Below, piece after piece: positions 24,441 to 36,094 of a stretch of DNA of 64,000 nt. The notes beneath the pieces were generated by a model that did not search any database, was not told where the DNA came from, and saw nothing but the letters and a program-made list of their open reading frames with translations. The first letter of the stretch is position 1, and each line of letters begins with the position of its first letter. Both the position numbers and the translations under genes were made by a program. This stretch comes from Taxillus chinensis (lineage: Eukaryota > Streptophyta > Magnoliopsida > Santalales > Loranthaceae), in assembly GCA_023512835.1 (NCBI GenBank), contig JAKCVP010000344.1, forward strand, positions 63,501-127,500, in the 5' to 3' direction.

Positions 24441-25400
24441 TCATTAAGATTTAAAACCTGTCGTATACTTCTATCTAAATAAATGTTCGGAACAGAGAAC
24501 TTACACTCATACAACGCCCGAATTCTCCGAAGATTGAGGCACCAGAAAGAATCTCTTAATAGCAAGATGTTTCCGAAAAGCCAGCAATACAGTTACATCC
24601 ACTCACAAACGACACGAAAGTTTTCCCCTTTTCATGGGACAATTCCAAGGTCCATAGAAAAAAAGCACCTCTCCCCACTCTCCTTCAACAAGAAAAAGAG
24701 CGGACGTTATGCTGGTTCGTCTCCATTTTCGTGAAACTATTCAAAAAGCAAGGCAGCCGATCAGTCATCGAAGGGTTTGTTTGAATCTTGGCAGAATGAC
24801 GACTATGAAAGTGTCCAACGGGGATATCATATCATATGAGGCGAGTACCCGCGGCGAGTTACAGACAACATAAGGAGAAGATTTCTATATAGAAAGATCC
24901 GTTAAAATGAGGGGCAAAATCATGGATCACCCGGTACGCTTTTTGGAGAAGAAACGAAAAGAGAATGGTGCTGCCTACTCAAAACCAAGAGGGGGGTGCT
25001 GCCTACTACACCGGTTATTACCACAGTTTCGTATCTATACTACAAGACACGGACACTCTAGGACCCGAAAAAGTATTATGCTTAGGCAGTGCCTTCGCGG
25101 AGCACAACAGATTGATTCGGAATGTGTATCAATGGAACCACTCTCTTTTCTTATTGAATCGGAGGAGAAGGCACGAGACAACTCGAACAATCCCTCTTGT
25201 GTACTACTCATGAATGTTCAACAATCTTTTTCTAGTAATCGCTCCAAGCTTCCTTTTCTATACTATGCGAAGAGCAGCAAAAAGCTCGAACTACCAACTC
25301 ATTCTGCAGGTGAATCATAGAACACTAAGGGTTTGTGTCTTATGGACCTAGAAAGAGCAACACACTTACTCGGCATTCCTGATCGGCTTGGTGAAAATGC
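24441..25400 (+). pseudogene. rps4: rps4, ribosomal protein S4, many frameshifts
   Basis: The small-subunit ribosomal protein S4 frame can be followed in pieces that change frame at least six times. In order: LRFKTCRILLS (24444), NVRNRELTLIQR, ILRRLRHQKESL, YSYIHSQTTRKFSPFHG, VRLHFRETIQKARQPISHRR (24710 on), MKVSNGDIISYE, an in-frame stop near 24870, FYIERSV, EWCCLLKTKRG, CCLLHRLLPQFR, LGSAFAEHNR, HSLFLLNRRR, and KKLELPTHSA near 25295. The conserved order matches plant mitochondrial RPS4 end to end until about 25350, then similarity fades. The start codon region is altered (no ATG before the LRFKTC motif). rps4 directly upstream of nad2 exons 1-2 is a known angiosperm order. Probably a decayed copy, with the functional gene elsewhere or in the nucleus. 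Confidence 0.88.
25212..25231 (+). repeat. nad2 start fragment embedded in rps4
   Basis: The 19-base word AATGTTCAACAATCTTTTT of the nad2 start (25724-25742) also occurs here inside the 3' part of the rps4 remnant, where S4 normally continues NSSLYSNSTY. It looks like a short patch copied from nad2 about 510 bases downstream. Confidence 0.75.
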
Positions 25401-25724
25401 AGAGATAGATATGCGTAGTCGCTAATGGAGTGTTCGATTCGGTCCAAGGAGAGTCGTAATCGATTCTTCGGAAAGCAGTGTTGGACTCGTAGAGTTGTCC
25501 GATTTCTACACATTCTGTAAAGTAGACTTATGTACGCCGGAGAAAAACACACAGGTACTACGGCATAGGACTTAAGAGAGACTGCTCCCGATAAATCCAT
25601 GAATATCTATCTTTAAGTAGAACGCTAACAGGTATAGTACTCTTCGGCGTGTAAACAGAGGCTTCCGTAAGTAACGTGGAGTGCTCCATACGGGGGCAAA
25701 GAAAGCAGATTTCTCTCCACTCCA
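25401..25724. other. rps4-nad2 spacer
   Basis: About 320 bases between the end of recognisable rps4 similarity and the nad2 start codon. No separate gene is seen. In other angiosperms rps4 and nad2 exons 1-2 share a transcript, so this is probably the intercistronic leader. Confidence 0.6.
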
Positions 25725-25880
25725 ATGTTCAACAATCTTTTTTTAGCGGTTTCCCCAGAGATATTGCTCTTGAATGCTACCTTCTGTTTGCTCATTCATG
25801 GAGTTGTATTAAGTACCTGTAAGAAATATGATTATCCACCGTTAGTCTGTAATGTGGGTTGGCTTGGATTACTTAGTGTT
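25725..25880 (+). CDS. nad2: nad2 exon 1 (complex I subunit 2)
   Basis: Begins with ATG and encodes MFNNLFLAVSPEILLLNATF, then CLLIHGVVLST, KKYDYPPLV and NVGWLGLLSV, the N-terminus of the membrane-arm subunit NAD2. The exon is 52 codons, one more than the usual 51, owing to an extra Asn after MFN. SPEI where the mature protein has FPEI indicates an editing site. The exon ends at a codon boundary as in other seed plants, and the sequence beyond begins TCGCGCC rather than GTGCG. It is spliced to exon 2 through the cis intron that follows. Confidence 0.95.
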
Positions 25881-26627
25881 TCGCGCCTGAGGAGGGAAGC
25901 TACTCTTGGATGGAGCTCTTGCCACCCGGGAACGGAAGGTAACAGCATGGGGGACGTCTTCTTCCTCTATTACCACCAAGGCTAGAGAAAAGCGTACAGC
26001 TCTCACTCGAGGGCACATGAGTCCGAACGCTGCTTTGTTGTGATGTGCGACAACACGACACGTAGTACCTGTGCTTTTGAGGCGTCGGTCGGTCCTAGAC
26101 ACGGTAAGAAAAGGAGTTCTACAAGTGCTAACCACCTAGGGATCACAACAAGGCACTCGTATATCTTATTAAGAGAAGAGGGAAATAGCACCATTCTGGC
26201 TGGGTGGGTTTGCGGGTGACGAGGAAATCACCTGCCGAGCTGTGTGTACTCTCCTTGGAAACACTCTATACTATTGTAGAGCCGCCGAGCGTCTATCTAT
26301 GGAAGCGGAAGCAAGGGAGGAAAGGGCGGAAGTCGGAGGTTTGGGGGGAAATGGAATTCACGAGAGGTTTATTAGGCAGGATGCTATTCATGGGGAATGC
26401 TCAGGTCCGGGCAGAGAAGAGCTGTCCTTTCTCAAAAACAAGAGTAGACCACACGTTTGGAAAAGCACGAGAGTGGCAACCTATCCGGTGGTGTCTATCA
26501 TGCATGAGATGGGAGCAAGCCGCTTTCCAACCAAGAGGGATTTTCGAAAGTTCAAGCATCCAAGAGTGTGGAGCCACATGCTGGGAAACTGGCACGTGTG
26601 GTTCTGGCCGGGGCTTTCCCGAGGTAT
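25881..26627 (+). other. nad2: nad2 intron 1 (group II, cis)
   Basis: A 747-nt intron, short for this position in plants. Domain V is clear at 26571-26604: a canonical 34-nt hairpin with arms GAGCCACATG and CACGTGTGGTTC. A short domain VI follows, and the intron ends in AT at 26627. The 5' end is TCGCG, which departs from GTGCG. Open frames inside it (for example 26204-26698) are incidental and run through the domain V. Confidence 0.88.
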
Positions 26628-27013
26628 CTAATAACCTTGCTGCTTCTCGGTGGCGCACCTCTCCTAACGATCTCCCATTTCTATTATCATATTTTTAGGA
26701 GGGATAATTTTACATATATGTGCCAAATCCTGCTGTTAAGTAGTACGGCTGGTACCATTTCTATGTGTTTCGATTCTTTCCCTAAAGAGAGGTGGGGATG
26801 CGTTTGAATTCATTTTTTTAATTTCCACTTCCGACTAGCAGTATGCTATTTATGATCTCGGCTCATGATTCAATATCCATGTATTTAGCGATTGAGCCTC
26901 AAAGTTCCCATGTTTTTATGTGCAAGCAGCTTCAAAAGGAAAGTCTGAATTTTCCACGGAAGCCGGCTCAAAATATCTGATATTAGGTGCATTTCCTCTG
27001 GAATCTTGTTGTT
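26628..27013 (+). pseudogene. nad2: nad2 exon 2, frame disrupted by small indels
   Basis: Starts LITLLLLGGAPLLTISH, then FRRDNFTYMCQILLLSSTAG and TISMCFDSFPKER in phase with exon 1. The frame then breaks. By alignment to the family there is about +1 base near 26800 (a GGGG run), +1 near 26834 (before SSMLFMISAHDS), +2 near 26914 (before the CFYV segment, then SEFSTEAGSKYLILGAF), and -1 near 26993. These sum to a multiple of three, so the last codons before the exon end return to the original frame. Total length is 386 nt against 389 expected. In-frame stops occur, the first at 26805. The downstream intron of nad2 is trans-spliced in all angiosperms. Either a decayed copy or a functional exon with assembly indels. 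Confidence 0.88.
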
Positions 27014-27595
27014 TGGGTACGACCGGACAACGACCGGATTCTCTGTTTCTTATTCTGTTACATAAATCGTATTATAGCTATTAGCAAGGGTATTTTATAG
27101 ACCTCTCTTGAAGTGTGCTCTCTTGCTTGACAGACAGGACGTATAGATATCCAATATGGGTGGTAGTTCTACGCCCAGCGTCAAGCCAGCTCTTTAGGGA
27201 ACCTGAGTCGGCGCTAACAGAGGAAAGTAGAGCAACCAACATAGGGTATTCCGAAGGTGTAACCTAGGCAACGATACTTGGGCCCGATCCGATATCTGTG
27301 TTTCGAAGAGTGAAAGCAGTTGGTTCACCAAACCCCTTCCCCGCTACAACATACAGTTCTCCAGGTCCGAAGGGATCGAGTGCCACCGACTCCTCCCGGA
27401 ATTTCGTTATCTATCGGAATGCCAGGAATTGCCGTGATACCAAACCGGTTATAGAGGCCCTCTTTAAAACTGAAAGAGCAGATGTTCACAGGGGCCAGAA
27501 AGGCTGGAACAGATACCTACGCGCTGGTACATCCGGATCAAAAGACTACTGTCGAATTCACAAGGCAAATCCAACTGTTATGTATTTGAGTGAGG

Positions 27596-27703
27596 TACTC
27601 TTTGCTGACTGCTAATTAAGGTACTCTTTGCTGCCTTCTCGAATCGATTACTTTCTTACGGATCCAGAGACTCTTTGCTGCCTTAGCGAATCGATTACTT
27701 TCT
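27596..27703 (+). repeat. Local tandem repeat, 34-base core
   Basis: The core ACTCTTTGCTGCCTT..CGAATCGATTACTTTCT occurs at 27623-27656 and 27670-27703, differing by two bases. A partial third unit, ACTCTTTGCTG, lies at 27598. Confidence 0.9.
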
Positions 27704-28146
27704 GCGCCGGATCAAGAGAATTTAATGAAACAAATGTTTTTGTAACTCTGGGTGGAAAGGTGTCTTATGGAGAGTGGTTCTCTCTGGGCTACCTAAGGAA
27801 GACTGTTTAAGAAAGCGTTCGGGTAACGGCTCAACACACTACACTTCCGAACAAGACCTGGACTCTCCCGGTGGAACAACAGTGTTACAGTTTCTTTCGA
27901 ACCACGTATACCTCTAGAGTAGGGTAGAGATATGAATACGGGTACAAAACTCTAGAGTACGGGAGCATCTTATGGTTGCATAACGCAAAGCAACGTGTGT
28001 TACCACCTTAAGGAGCCCAGCACGCGTCCTATTCCCGTCGTCCCGACCATGTTACAGTATTGATACACTCGACAACTTGTTGAGCCCGGAAAAGCAGAGA
28101 ATTTCTTAAGAGTCACTTGCAGCCCGAACCCAATAAGCAACCCTAC

Positions 28147-28175
28147 CATGTACTTGTGGAACAGCTTCGCTTCAC
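28147..28175 (+). repeat. 29-bp direct repeat running into a TTCAC array
   Basis: Identical to 29032-29060, starting CATGTACTTGTGGAACAG. In this copy the repeat runs on into about five TTCAC units (28165-28193). Confidence 0.92.
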
Positions 28176-30731
28176 TTCACTTCACTTCACTTATCAAGCT
28201 GCCAGCTGTTTTGGATTCCATTGTGTACCAGCCCGGAAAGCGCTCAAGAGAGTACACCACTTTCGATCTTCGGAAACATTCCAGTATCGGCCCGGCCAGA
28301 AAGGGAACAGATACCTACCTGCTGGAACAGAGTACAATCCAGTAACGCAGTCTAACAGCATTGCAAAGAGTCGGCATCGGTCGACAAAACCTCTATACCT
28401 GGAATCTCCAAGTACACGCACTCTGCTTTCTTTTCACGATTCACGGAGCCAAAGAAACAATGCAAGGATCTCTCGGTATACAGTTGTCGAAGCACAGCTC
28501 ACCTGTTACTTCTCTCTTCTCTACAGATCCGTGCTCTGATTCAACTACTTAGATTCCAGCAGACTCAACTAATGATGCGTAGTGTAGTAGGGCACTTTTA
28601 CTTTCGATAGAACAACAAGTCACGTAGGCATATCATCCAGGTAGGTTTGCCAACTTCCATTCTGTTTCGTAGGCAATTGGATTTGGACCCAGTGCTTTGC
28701 GTCTTACCTAATACGATTGGAACGGAAGCAACAGAACAGACAGGTACACTTTTGAAGAATACAACTGCAAAACGAGTCTGCCTGGAACTCTACAATAGAG
28801 AAGCGACTAGCGACTACCGAATGACTACATCCGCGCCCAACTCCACAGATTCTCTTAGCAATTCCGAAAGCAGTGTTCTGAGAGCAGCGTTCTAAAGCAT
28901 TAGCTACGTCTCTCGAGTCCCAACCCAATTGCTGCGCCGAAACAGATCTCGGTTACGCTCCGGAGCTTGTGTGGTCTCTCTAACACCCTTGGACTCTACA
29001 GATCGCTTCTCGCGCCAAATGTACTCTGCTTCATGTACTTGTGGAACAGCTTCGCTTCACATCCAAGTTTCAGACAGGGGCGTGCGTAACCCTTCAAAGT
29101 CAAACTCCCGGCACAGAATGCTACTGGACAGATCTCTTATTCCCGAGGATCTGCACGTAGAGCGTTTTCCGACACCTTCTTAAGAAAAGAGTGTACAGTA
29201 CGGATTTCCAGCTCTTAATTGATGCTGTTAGACATTCTAAGGTGGCAAAGTCTCCTACGAAACGCACAATGCTAGCACTCCAAGCCAAGAAGCTTCCCTT
29301 CACGTGTTCCACTGTGGATAATAGAGACTCTCCTGTTCCGGAAATACGATAGATGGACTGCTGGTTGGCTCGATTCGCATACTCGGAAGAAAAGACTCGT
29401 AGCTCGGGTGCGTAAGCAGATAAGAAAACGCTCTAATAAGAGAAACCTATGTATGATTTGAATACGGTCATCCATGTCTAATAAGGAAACAGTGAAGGCA
29501 AGAGAGCTTTTCCCAGAGGGTATCACAGTACGTCGGCAGACACCATATAGGCCAAACCGTATTTCTCAACTCAATAGAAAACTCTGATTCCGGAACTCTT
29601 ATCCGCAATGCGCTATCGGTAAAGACCTCGTTGACGCACGGGCACGGAGAGTCCAGGTCTTGGGCATTCATGTGTTAGACAGGGAATCGGTACGCTGCCG
29701 ACTGTCATATCAGAGAGCATCTTGCGTGACATGGATCAACGCCCTCCGCGGTTTTATTGGATGATTGCTTTCGGACCGCTCTGAACACCCCGCTTCCATA
29801 CATCTGCAACACCTGCTGTCGACTCCGGCTTTGTTGGAGATACCGATTGTCCTTCGGCCTGAAAACCAACTGAAAGTGGGCCCCAGACGTATAGAGTTTT
29901 CCGAGGAATGTCAAGTACAGAGACATCTTACCACCCTATAGGGGAGGGGAGGGATTCTTGGAGTTATAAGAATTCTGTTCCGGTCCGGGATTTCTTTCTC
30001 TTCTACAGTCGTGCTCTCACTTCATTCGATAGCTGTTGTTTACGGGTCCGAAGTGCCTTTCAAGAAACCTCGGGTGTAGCAACATGGCACATTCTGCATT
30101 CCGTAGTCGAGTTCCGTGTCCTTGGTACAGAGTACAGAAACTCTTGGAAAATGTCTGTACACAACTCTCTTCTCTTTATGCGCTCTACAATCGCGTCATT
30201 TCTGTGCCCTGTTAGCTGCTTCTTATGTTGCCGGGCACCGACAGCAGGTGGTTTGGCAAGCGTCAGGTACTGTGATCGGAAAGCAAGCACATCCGGGGCC
30301 GGCCAGTACACGCTATTTCTGTCTGAAAGAGAAACAATAGAGTACATGGCATAGAATACGCTTTTTTCAAGGTGATGGAAGAAGCGCTATGGGCGGGCAG
30401 TGTACTACTCGACTCTCTTTCAAGCACTCTATCCGTTGGCAACTCTAAAGGTTTGGACGGTACCTTACCTGTCTGAGACTCTAGAAGGAAGTGCCCAGGG
30501 ACAATCCAATAGGCCGGAAGCTGTATCTTCCTACTGAAAGACTGAAAGCACACCGGAAGTAACACTGGGTCTGGAAAGGCCGATTCTCTTGTGACTCTCC
30601 ATTCTGCTGTTGTGCCTGTAAGAGGTTACCCTTCGAGGTGCGGAAATCCAGCTGCTTGGCCCGCTACATGCCACTGGAAAGAGTCTCTTTGAACTCCCGG
30701 AAATAGTAGGTGTTCCATTTTCAGATGCTGT

Positions 30732-32761
30732 AAGAAAGCTCTGTCTCTCATACGGCTTTACAGCTCTGTATTCTGTTGGGTATGGAAGCTCTTTCCGAAA
30801 AGAGAGTTATGACCCGACTTCCGCTCTCTAACAGAGTGTATCCCCGGCAGTTGGTATCCCGGATACCACATCTCTTAGTGATTGAACCGGAACAACAGTA
30901 CTCTTGATGCGGGACTACTCTACAGAAGAGATCGCACGGGTTCATGGAACCTAACACTGTCTTGTTGGATGGTTTCGGGTGTGTTCGGGGGGCCCCAAAT
31001 AAGAGACCTAAACGGAATCGAGTGTGTTGCTTGCTCTCGATGCGAGATTTCAACCACCATTGGGTACCGGAAAGGCCGATTCTCTGTCTGTCTGTAGTAT
31101 GCGACGCAGTCCGAAAGCGACACTCGGGTATTGGTACGTTACAAGTTGTACTGTACCCCCGCTGCTATTGGGTTGGCCTGTCATCCAGCAATCACAGAAC
31201 CCATGAGAGCTGCCCTGCGGCGTGGTGGCAGGACCTATTGGATGTCTCGGGTTACGTATACATAGGCCGATTCTCTTTCAGTGGATATGGTCCGCTCTCC
31301 GGTCCCTATTTGGGTGGTGTGGTAGTACGGGCCCTCTGACTTCAAGCGATGTGCTGCTTGCTCCCGCGACGCGAATGATTGGAGTGTGCTGCACGCTCTC
31401 GGTACTCTTGGGTTGTGCGCATCTAATACTGACTTAAAGACAGACTGAAAGGTGTTATGCGAGTCTATTACAGGTTCTTACAGAATACCAGACAGCCCGT
31501 GAGCGACTCTTTTGGGTCTCCGAAGAGTGAAACACCGAATAGGCATGGAGTGTGCTTCGGAAGATTCAGAGGTCGGGTTACGCTCACTAACAGTGTAGCT
31601 TTGGACACAACATGCAATGTGTCTGCTGCCTCAACCACCTTCGACGTTGGCCTCGGGTAGAGCACTATAGAATGGAGAGGTCACCGAACCACTACTATAA
31701 GACAGAGAAAGCTGCGGTACGTGACGCATCCAGTATCGAGGGTACGGAGATGGGCCACAAGCTCACCTTCATGTCAAGCACTTATAATAAAGATAGCAAC
31801 ACAAGTGAAAACGCGTAGTACGCGACAGAAACGCTTTGTTTCGAGTGTATCTCTCCCGTACCGCTTCATAGAAGTCTGCTCTTTTCCAATTCCATTGTCT
31901 CGCACGGGCTCTCGAACCTCGTATAGAAGTGATACCACTCCCGGGGATAGGTATACCTGTTACAAGCGGCTCTCTTGGCCGGCCCCGAAATGCAGTGAGA
32001 GCTCTTCCCCGATGGGTGGTCTTCATCCATTTGCACATCCGATTGACTCGTGGATTCTCCGATACACTTTCTTCGAGAGCATTCATGAGTGTTAACACGA
32101 TAAGAATGTGCCCTAAGAAGCATGCTCGGAATTCGGTCAATGACATGGCGCCCACCACCTGAAAGACTCTGAGTATGGTTGGACACGGTATGTCTTAACA
32201 GGACCCAAAAGGGTCGTATTGTCCGTGTATGGGTTGGAGCGACTGTAGAGATGCGGTCGGGTATGGAAGCATGCTGCTCGGATGGAACTGCCCTTCTCGA
32301 AATGCCCAGTGATTCTCGAAAAACCAAACGCCCCAAACAGAGCACTTGAGTGTTACCTAATACAAGAGAGCTCTCTGTCGCATACGGGTTGTTGGGTTGC
32401 CTACTCACTTGGCTTCCCCAAACACTGTGCATCCGGAAGCACCCAAACAGTCGTATCCCGCACTAAGGTGCAATCCAATAGAGCCCGGGAAGCAAATAGC
32501 GGAGTGATGCCACCTAACACTTGTGCATACACAGGCAGCAAAAAAAGATACCCGAAGCGAGACTCTCTACTATACTATTATGTATTATGACTTCGGAATT
32601 CCACAAGAGATACGGTACAACTTCGAAACTCTATCGATGGCTGCCCACTCTACTAGTGTGATTGGTTTGACAGCCGCATTCTGCTCTCTTAAGATATAGA
32701 TATAAAGAAATAGAAAGAAGAGAGTTTCAACCGGACCGATTACCCGGACTCTAAAGACAAT
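30732..32761 (+). repeat. 2.03-kb inverted repeat, copy A
   Basis: The reverse complement lies at 39420-41449 (paired coordinates sum to 72181 at both ends). Copy B abuts nad4 exon 3 and contains the 3' part of nad4 intron 2, including the 5' arm of its domain V. Copy A is therefore a truncated copy of that intron region, with no exon attached. Long frames (for example 188 codons at 31866-32432, minus strand) occur in both copies but resemble no known protein. Copies differ at a few sites, notably 31781-31797. Inverted repeats of this size can invert the 6.7 kb between them. Confidence 0.96.
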
Positions 32762-33171
32762 ACAGAAGCAAGAGCTAACTCAATAGAGTCCCGAAGGAGA
32801 GATGCAGTGATACACTACTCTGTTTTGCTTGGGTTGGATTGCTGGGGGCGGAGAACCCAAAGTTGGAACTCTCTTAAGGCTGCTAAACTCTCTCGAATGC
32901 GAGGCAAGAATGACACCGAAGGGGATAGGAGAAACGCGGAGCACAATCAGAATACAGAACAGAAAAGCGCATAGCAACCCGAATCAGAATGTAACAGAGT
33001 TGTGCATCGAATGGCATAGATATACCTGAAAAAAAGAGCAATACACATCCTTCGGAACACTCTTAATAGGCTTTAAGATAGCACCAGCAGCCACCTGTAG
33101 TGTACAGGAAATCTCTGACTTCAAAGCAATCTCTTGAGTGTTACCTGTTCCGAACGGGTAGTCAGTGCTCT
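32762..33171. other. Spacer between inverted repeat A and trnQ
   Basis: No gene or intron domain is visible in these 410 bases. The sequence just 3' of trnQ (its downstream side is to the left) shows no clear terminator. Confidence 0.6.
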
Positions 33172-33243
33172 CTGGAGTAAAAGGATTCGAACCTTTGCAT
33201 GCCGGTACCAAAAACCGATGCCTTACCACTTGGCGATACTCCA
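33172..33243 (-). tRNA. trnQ-UUG: tRNA-Gln (UUG)
   Basis: Read on the minus strand, 72 nt fold into a full cloverleaf. The acceptor stem is TGGAGTA/TACTCCA with discriminator G. The D-arm is GCC/GGC with AAGTGGTAA, and the anticodon loop TTTTGGT carries UUG on the stem TCGGT/ACCGG. The T-arm is AAAGG/CCTTT with loop TTCGAAT. The sequence matches the native mitochondrial trnQ of seed plants, not the plastid-derived gene. It is the only tRNA found in the window and the only recognised minus-strand gene. No CCA is encoded. Confidence 0.97.
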
Positions 33244-34453
33244 AGATGTTACGGTTTCACAACTTTAATAGAGTCAATCGGATGTGCAAATGGATGAAGA
33301 GCTTATTCGGTTAGAGCAAAGCCAGCAGCTCTTTCTGTTACTAGTTGTGTTTCCAACACTGTACCACTGGAGCATCCCCTTTTTCCGTAGGCTGTTCCCT
33401 TTCTCTTGTTGTTTCACGCCTACATTTGGTGCCGGAAGTTGGTGGTACTCTATCTATCGCTTCTAGAACAGAATGCCTATCAAGCCCCTATAAGAGGTAT
33501 TCCGCAGTTGAAATTGGAGTGTGAACCGACCCCATTGGAGAAATGCTTTCCTTACCTTACTAAGAGTTCCATCCTCTGACCTCGGATACACGTGCGCTTA
33601 CCGTCCATTCCCATACGGTTTCCCCCAGCCGCCTTTCACACGATACGAAATGTTTAATCCCAACTCTCACACCGAACATGTCTTGACTAACAACATTGCC
33701 CTAGAGACGCGACTCGTGCTTGCGCGCTTGACTTGGCTGCAGCCGGGAATTCTCTACTGACTCTTACGCGAACATACGAGAATCGGTACGCACTACCTTT
33801 TTACAAATCTGTTTTAGCTCTGGAATGGAAGCAACTCTGAACTCGCTACGCTATAGACTCTCTCCCCGCCGCGGACGACTTGGTATTCCTATCGATTGTT
33901 ACCTCCCCAGCTTTCGTAGTCTACCCTCTTTTCGAAGACTCGCTAGCAACCTGCCTAATACCTCTCTTCTTGGACTCCTATCAATGACAGAAGAAAAGCA
34001 TCTATCTCCCTTTCTCGGAATTGATAACAATACCATAGCTCGGTACCTTGGGAGTTCGGTTTTTCTGCTATTGGTGCTTCGATTCCGTTATAGTTTCCCT
34101 GTGTCCGGTATGAAATTGGAGTGTAACTCAGCGACTACTCTTATCGAATGCATTGCGAGAGCATAGTGTGCTATTCAAGAAAGAGAATCACTCTCTGCTG
34201 TTCCACTACACAGTCCTTTGAAAGCGTACTCCCTTTCGAATTCCGCCGAAACCTCTTTCAACCCAAGAGATAAAGGAGGTGTATGCGGCTCGAGTTCTCG
34301 TAAACATGCAACAAGAAAGGCGTTCCGGTAGTCCTTGTGTTAAATTTGCACTATAGAACAGATAAGAGTTTCCATCTTTCAGAGCTCTTCTCATGGGCGC
34401 TTAAGGACGGAAAACAAGGACCGAGAAGAGTCAACTACAAATCTCTTGGAGGC

Positions 34454-34505
34454 AGAAAGCTGCGGTACGTGACGCATCCAGTATCGAGGGTACGGAGATG
34501 GGCCA
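34454..34505 (+). repeat. 52-bp third copy of an inverted-repeat segment
   Basis: Identical to 31706-31757 in inverted repeat copy A, from AGAAAGCTGCGGTACG to GAGATGGGCCA. It is separate from both large copies. Confidence 0.93.
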
Positions 34506-34829
34506 GAAAGCTCGGCTGAGTTCACCGAGTCCAGGAGCCGTATTGCCTTTTCCTTTCCGCGACCGATAGTATGATGCACACTCTCCAGGGTATCCAACGA
34601 TTTCAAACAGTAGACCTTTTGCTTAACACGCTTTCGGATGTGTTCTTAAGAGAGCAAACCACCGACCGGGCCTATACAGGGCGGCCATACATAGGCCTTT
34701 AGGTGTTGTACTTAGTAGAGTGCTTTTCTTTCCAGAGTGTTACCAGCCCTTTCTGTGCTTCCATAAGAGTGTCCTTTCATGAAAGAGTGTCTTAGAGACC
34801 GGGAGTTCCACAAAACAGAGAGAGCTACT

Positions 34830-34892
34830 ACTGCAACGAATTTGATGGCATAGATATACCTGAAAGCAGTGCCACTAACAGACTCAAACCTG
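34830..34892 (-). repeat. 63-bp inverted repeat pair, left arm
   Basis: The exact reverse complement lies at 36095-36157 (coordinates sum to 70987). No gene overlaps it. Confidence 0.95.
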
Positions 34893-35201
34893 AAAGCAGA
34901 GGAAGTACTCGACATCCTATCACTTCTGACTTTTTATGGAATTCTCTGTTAGCAGTTCACTTTTTCGGGGTTGCTTAGGGCATGGATGTCCATTCTTCTG
35001 TGTCTCCTAGGGGAGTTTTTGAAGGCTTTTCCGTTTATCTTACGTCCGGGTAGCAGATCCTTAAAGAGTGTCTTGATTTGCCAGACCGTTTGGCTTCAGA
35101 GAATTCGAAACAAGAGTTTGGAGGAGACAGCGTATTTGTTTTTTCGGACAGAGCTTGTAGCCTCACAAGTTTCTCTGTTTTGTGGAATGGAGAGTACTAC
35201 C

Positions 35202-35241
35202 CAGCCTTCGGATAGCTAGCTAACAGCAAGAAAGTGGGTGC
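35202..35241 (+). repeat. 40-bp direct repeat, first copy
   Basis: Identical to 35897-35936, beginning CAGCCTTCGGATAGC and ending AAGTGGGTGC. The spacing is 695 bases. Confidence 0.95.
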
Positions 35242-35896
35242 ATTCATAGCACACAATGTATACCTTTCCGCGCATCCAAAGACAGCGAAGCCTATAGAAG
35301 CGTACACGATAGGCACTCGAGCTTTTCTCTTCAGCGAGCTCCCGGATTTCATGATGGTATTACGGCTTTCTAACGCAACACGCAAAAGACGCTTCTGTTA
35401 GCTCCTTAAGACCACTATGTACCCGAACCGAAAGTGAATCTTCGAGTCCCCTCTGCGCCTTTAGTAGACCTCTCTTGTCTGGTGCCGTATCGCGTTGCTC
35501 TTTCGTTTGGACATGAAGTTTTCAAACAGTGAGTGTTCTCTCCTAGGAAAGAATGGCTGGCATCGGCTTTGCTATCTAGGGAAGCTTTCGGAATGATAGG
35601 TATGACTCTTTCAGACTTCCAACACGTGTCGAATACGGTACTCGAGAGAAGGTTAGGCTTTCGCCACATTCGTTGCGTTTCAGTAACCTCTTTTCTTGAC
35701 AGAGTTCGGAGTTCAGGGAAGCCCGGAAAACTCGATAGACACGGGACACAGAATAAGAGAACAGAATGACAGAACACACCTGTTCGATTAAAGAGGATAG
35801 ACTACGAAAGCTGGGGGCCCAAGGGTAAGGTCCGGCTCTAGGCGTACAAACCGTGTGGGATAGACACTCTCGCTTCGGGTATCTTAGAAGCGTGAA

Positions 35897-35936
35897 CAGC
35901 CTTCGGATAGCTAGCTAACAGCAAGAAAGTGGGTGC
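35897..35936 (+). repeat. 40-bp direct repeat, second copy
   Basis: Identical to 35202-35241; flanks unrelated. Confidence 0.95.
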
Positions 35937-36094
35937 CCAGTCCCCAAGAAACCCTAGGAGAGTTCCTCTTCTCGTATACGGGGAGTGTGTTGACCTCTTT
36001 ACCGAATTCGGCTGTCTCGCGACACAAGAATGACTCGTTTTTCTACAGGAAAGTGCTGGATCGATAGACCCCTCTTTCTAAAGTAAAAATGAAA

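Larger units (their letters stand above)
27014..30731. other. Downstream of nad2 exon 2: trans-intron start and spacer
   Basis: Immediately after the exon come TGGGTACGACC and similar words, the likely 5' end of the trans-spliced nad2 intron 2. Beyond that no gene is recognisable for 3.7 kb. The tract has a two-unit 34-base tandem (27623 and 27670), a TTCAC array near 28165-28193, and a 29-base direct repeat at 28147 and 29032. Confidence 0.6.

Noticed and set aside
26204..26698. 164-codon frame overlapping nad2 intron 1
   Set aside because: It runs through the domain V hairpin and into exon 2 in a wrong frame; a shadow of the intron.
31866..32432. 188-codon frame on the minus strand (also 39749-40315 plus)
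   Set aside because: It is open in both inverted-repeat copies only because the copies are nearly identical. No motifs or known relatives, and it lies in presumed intron sequence.
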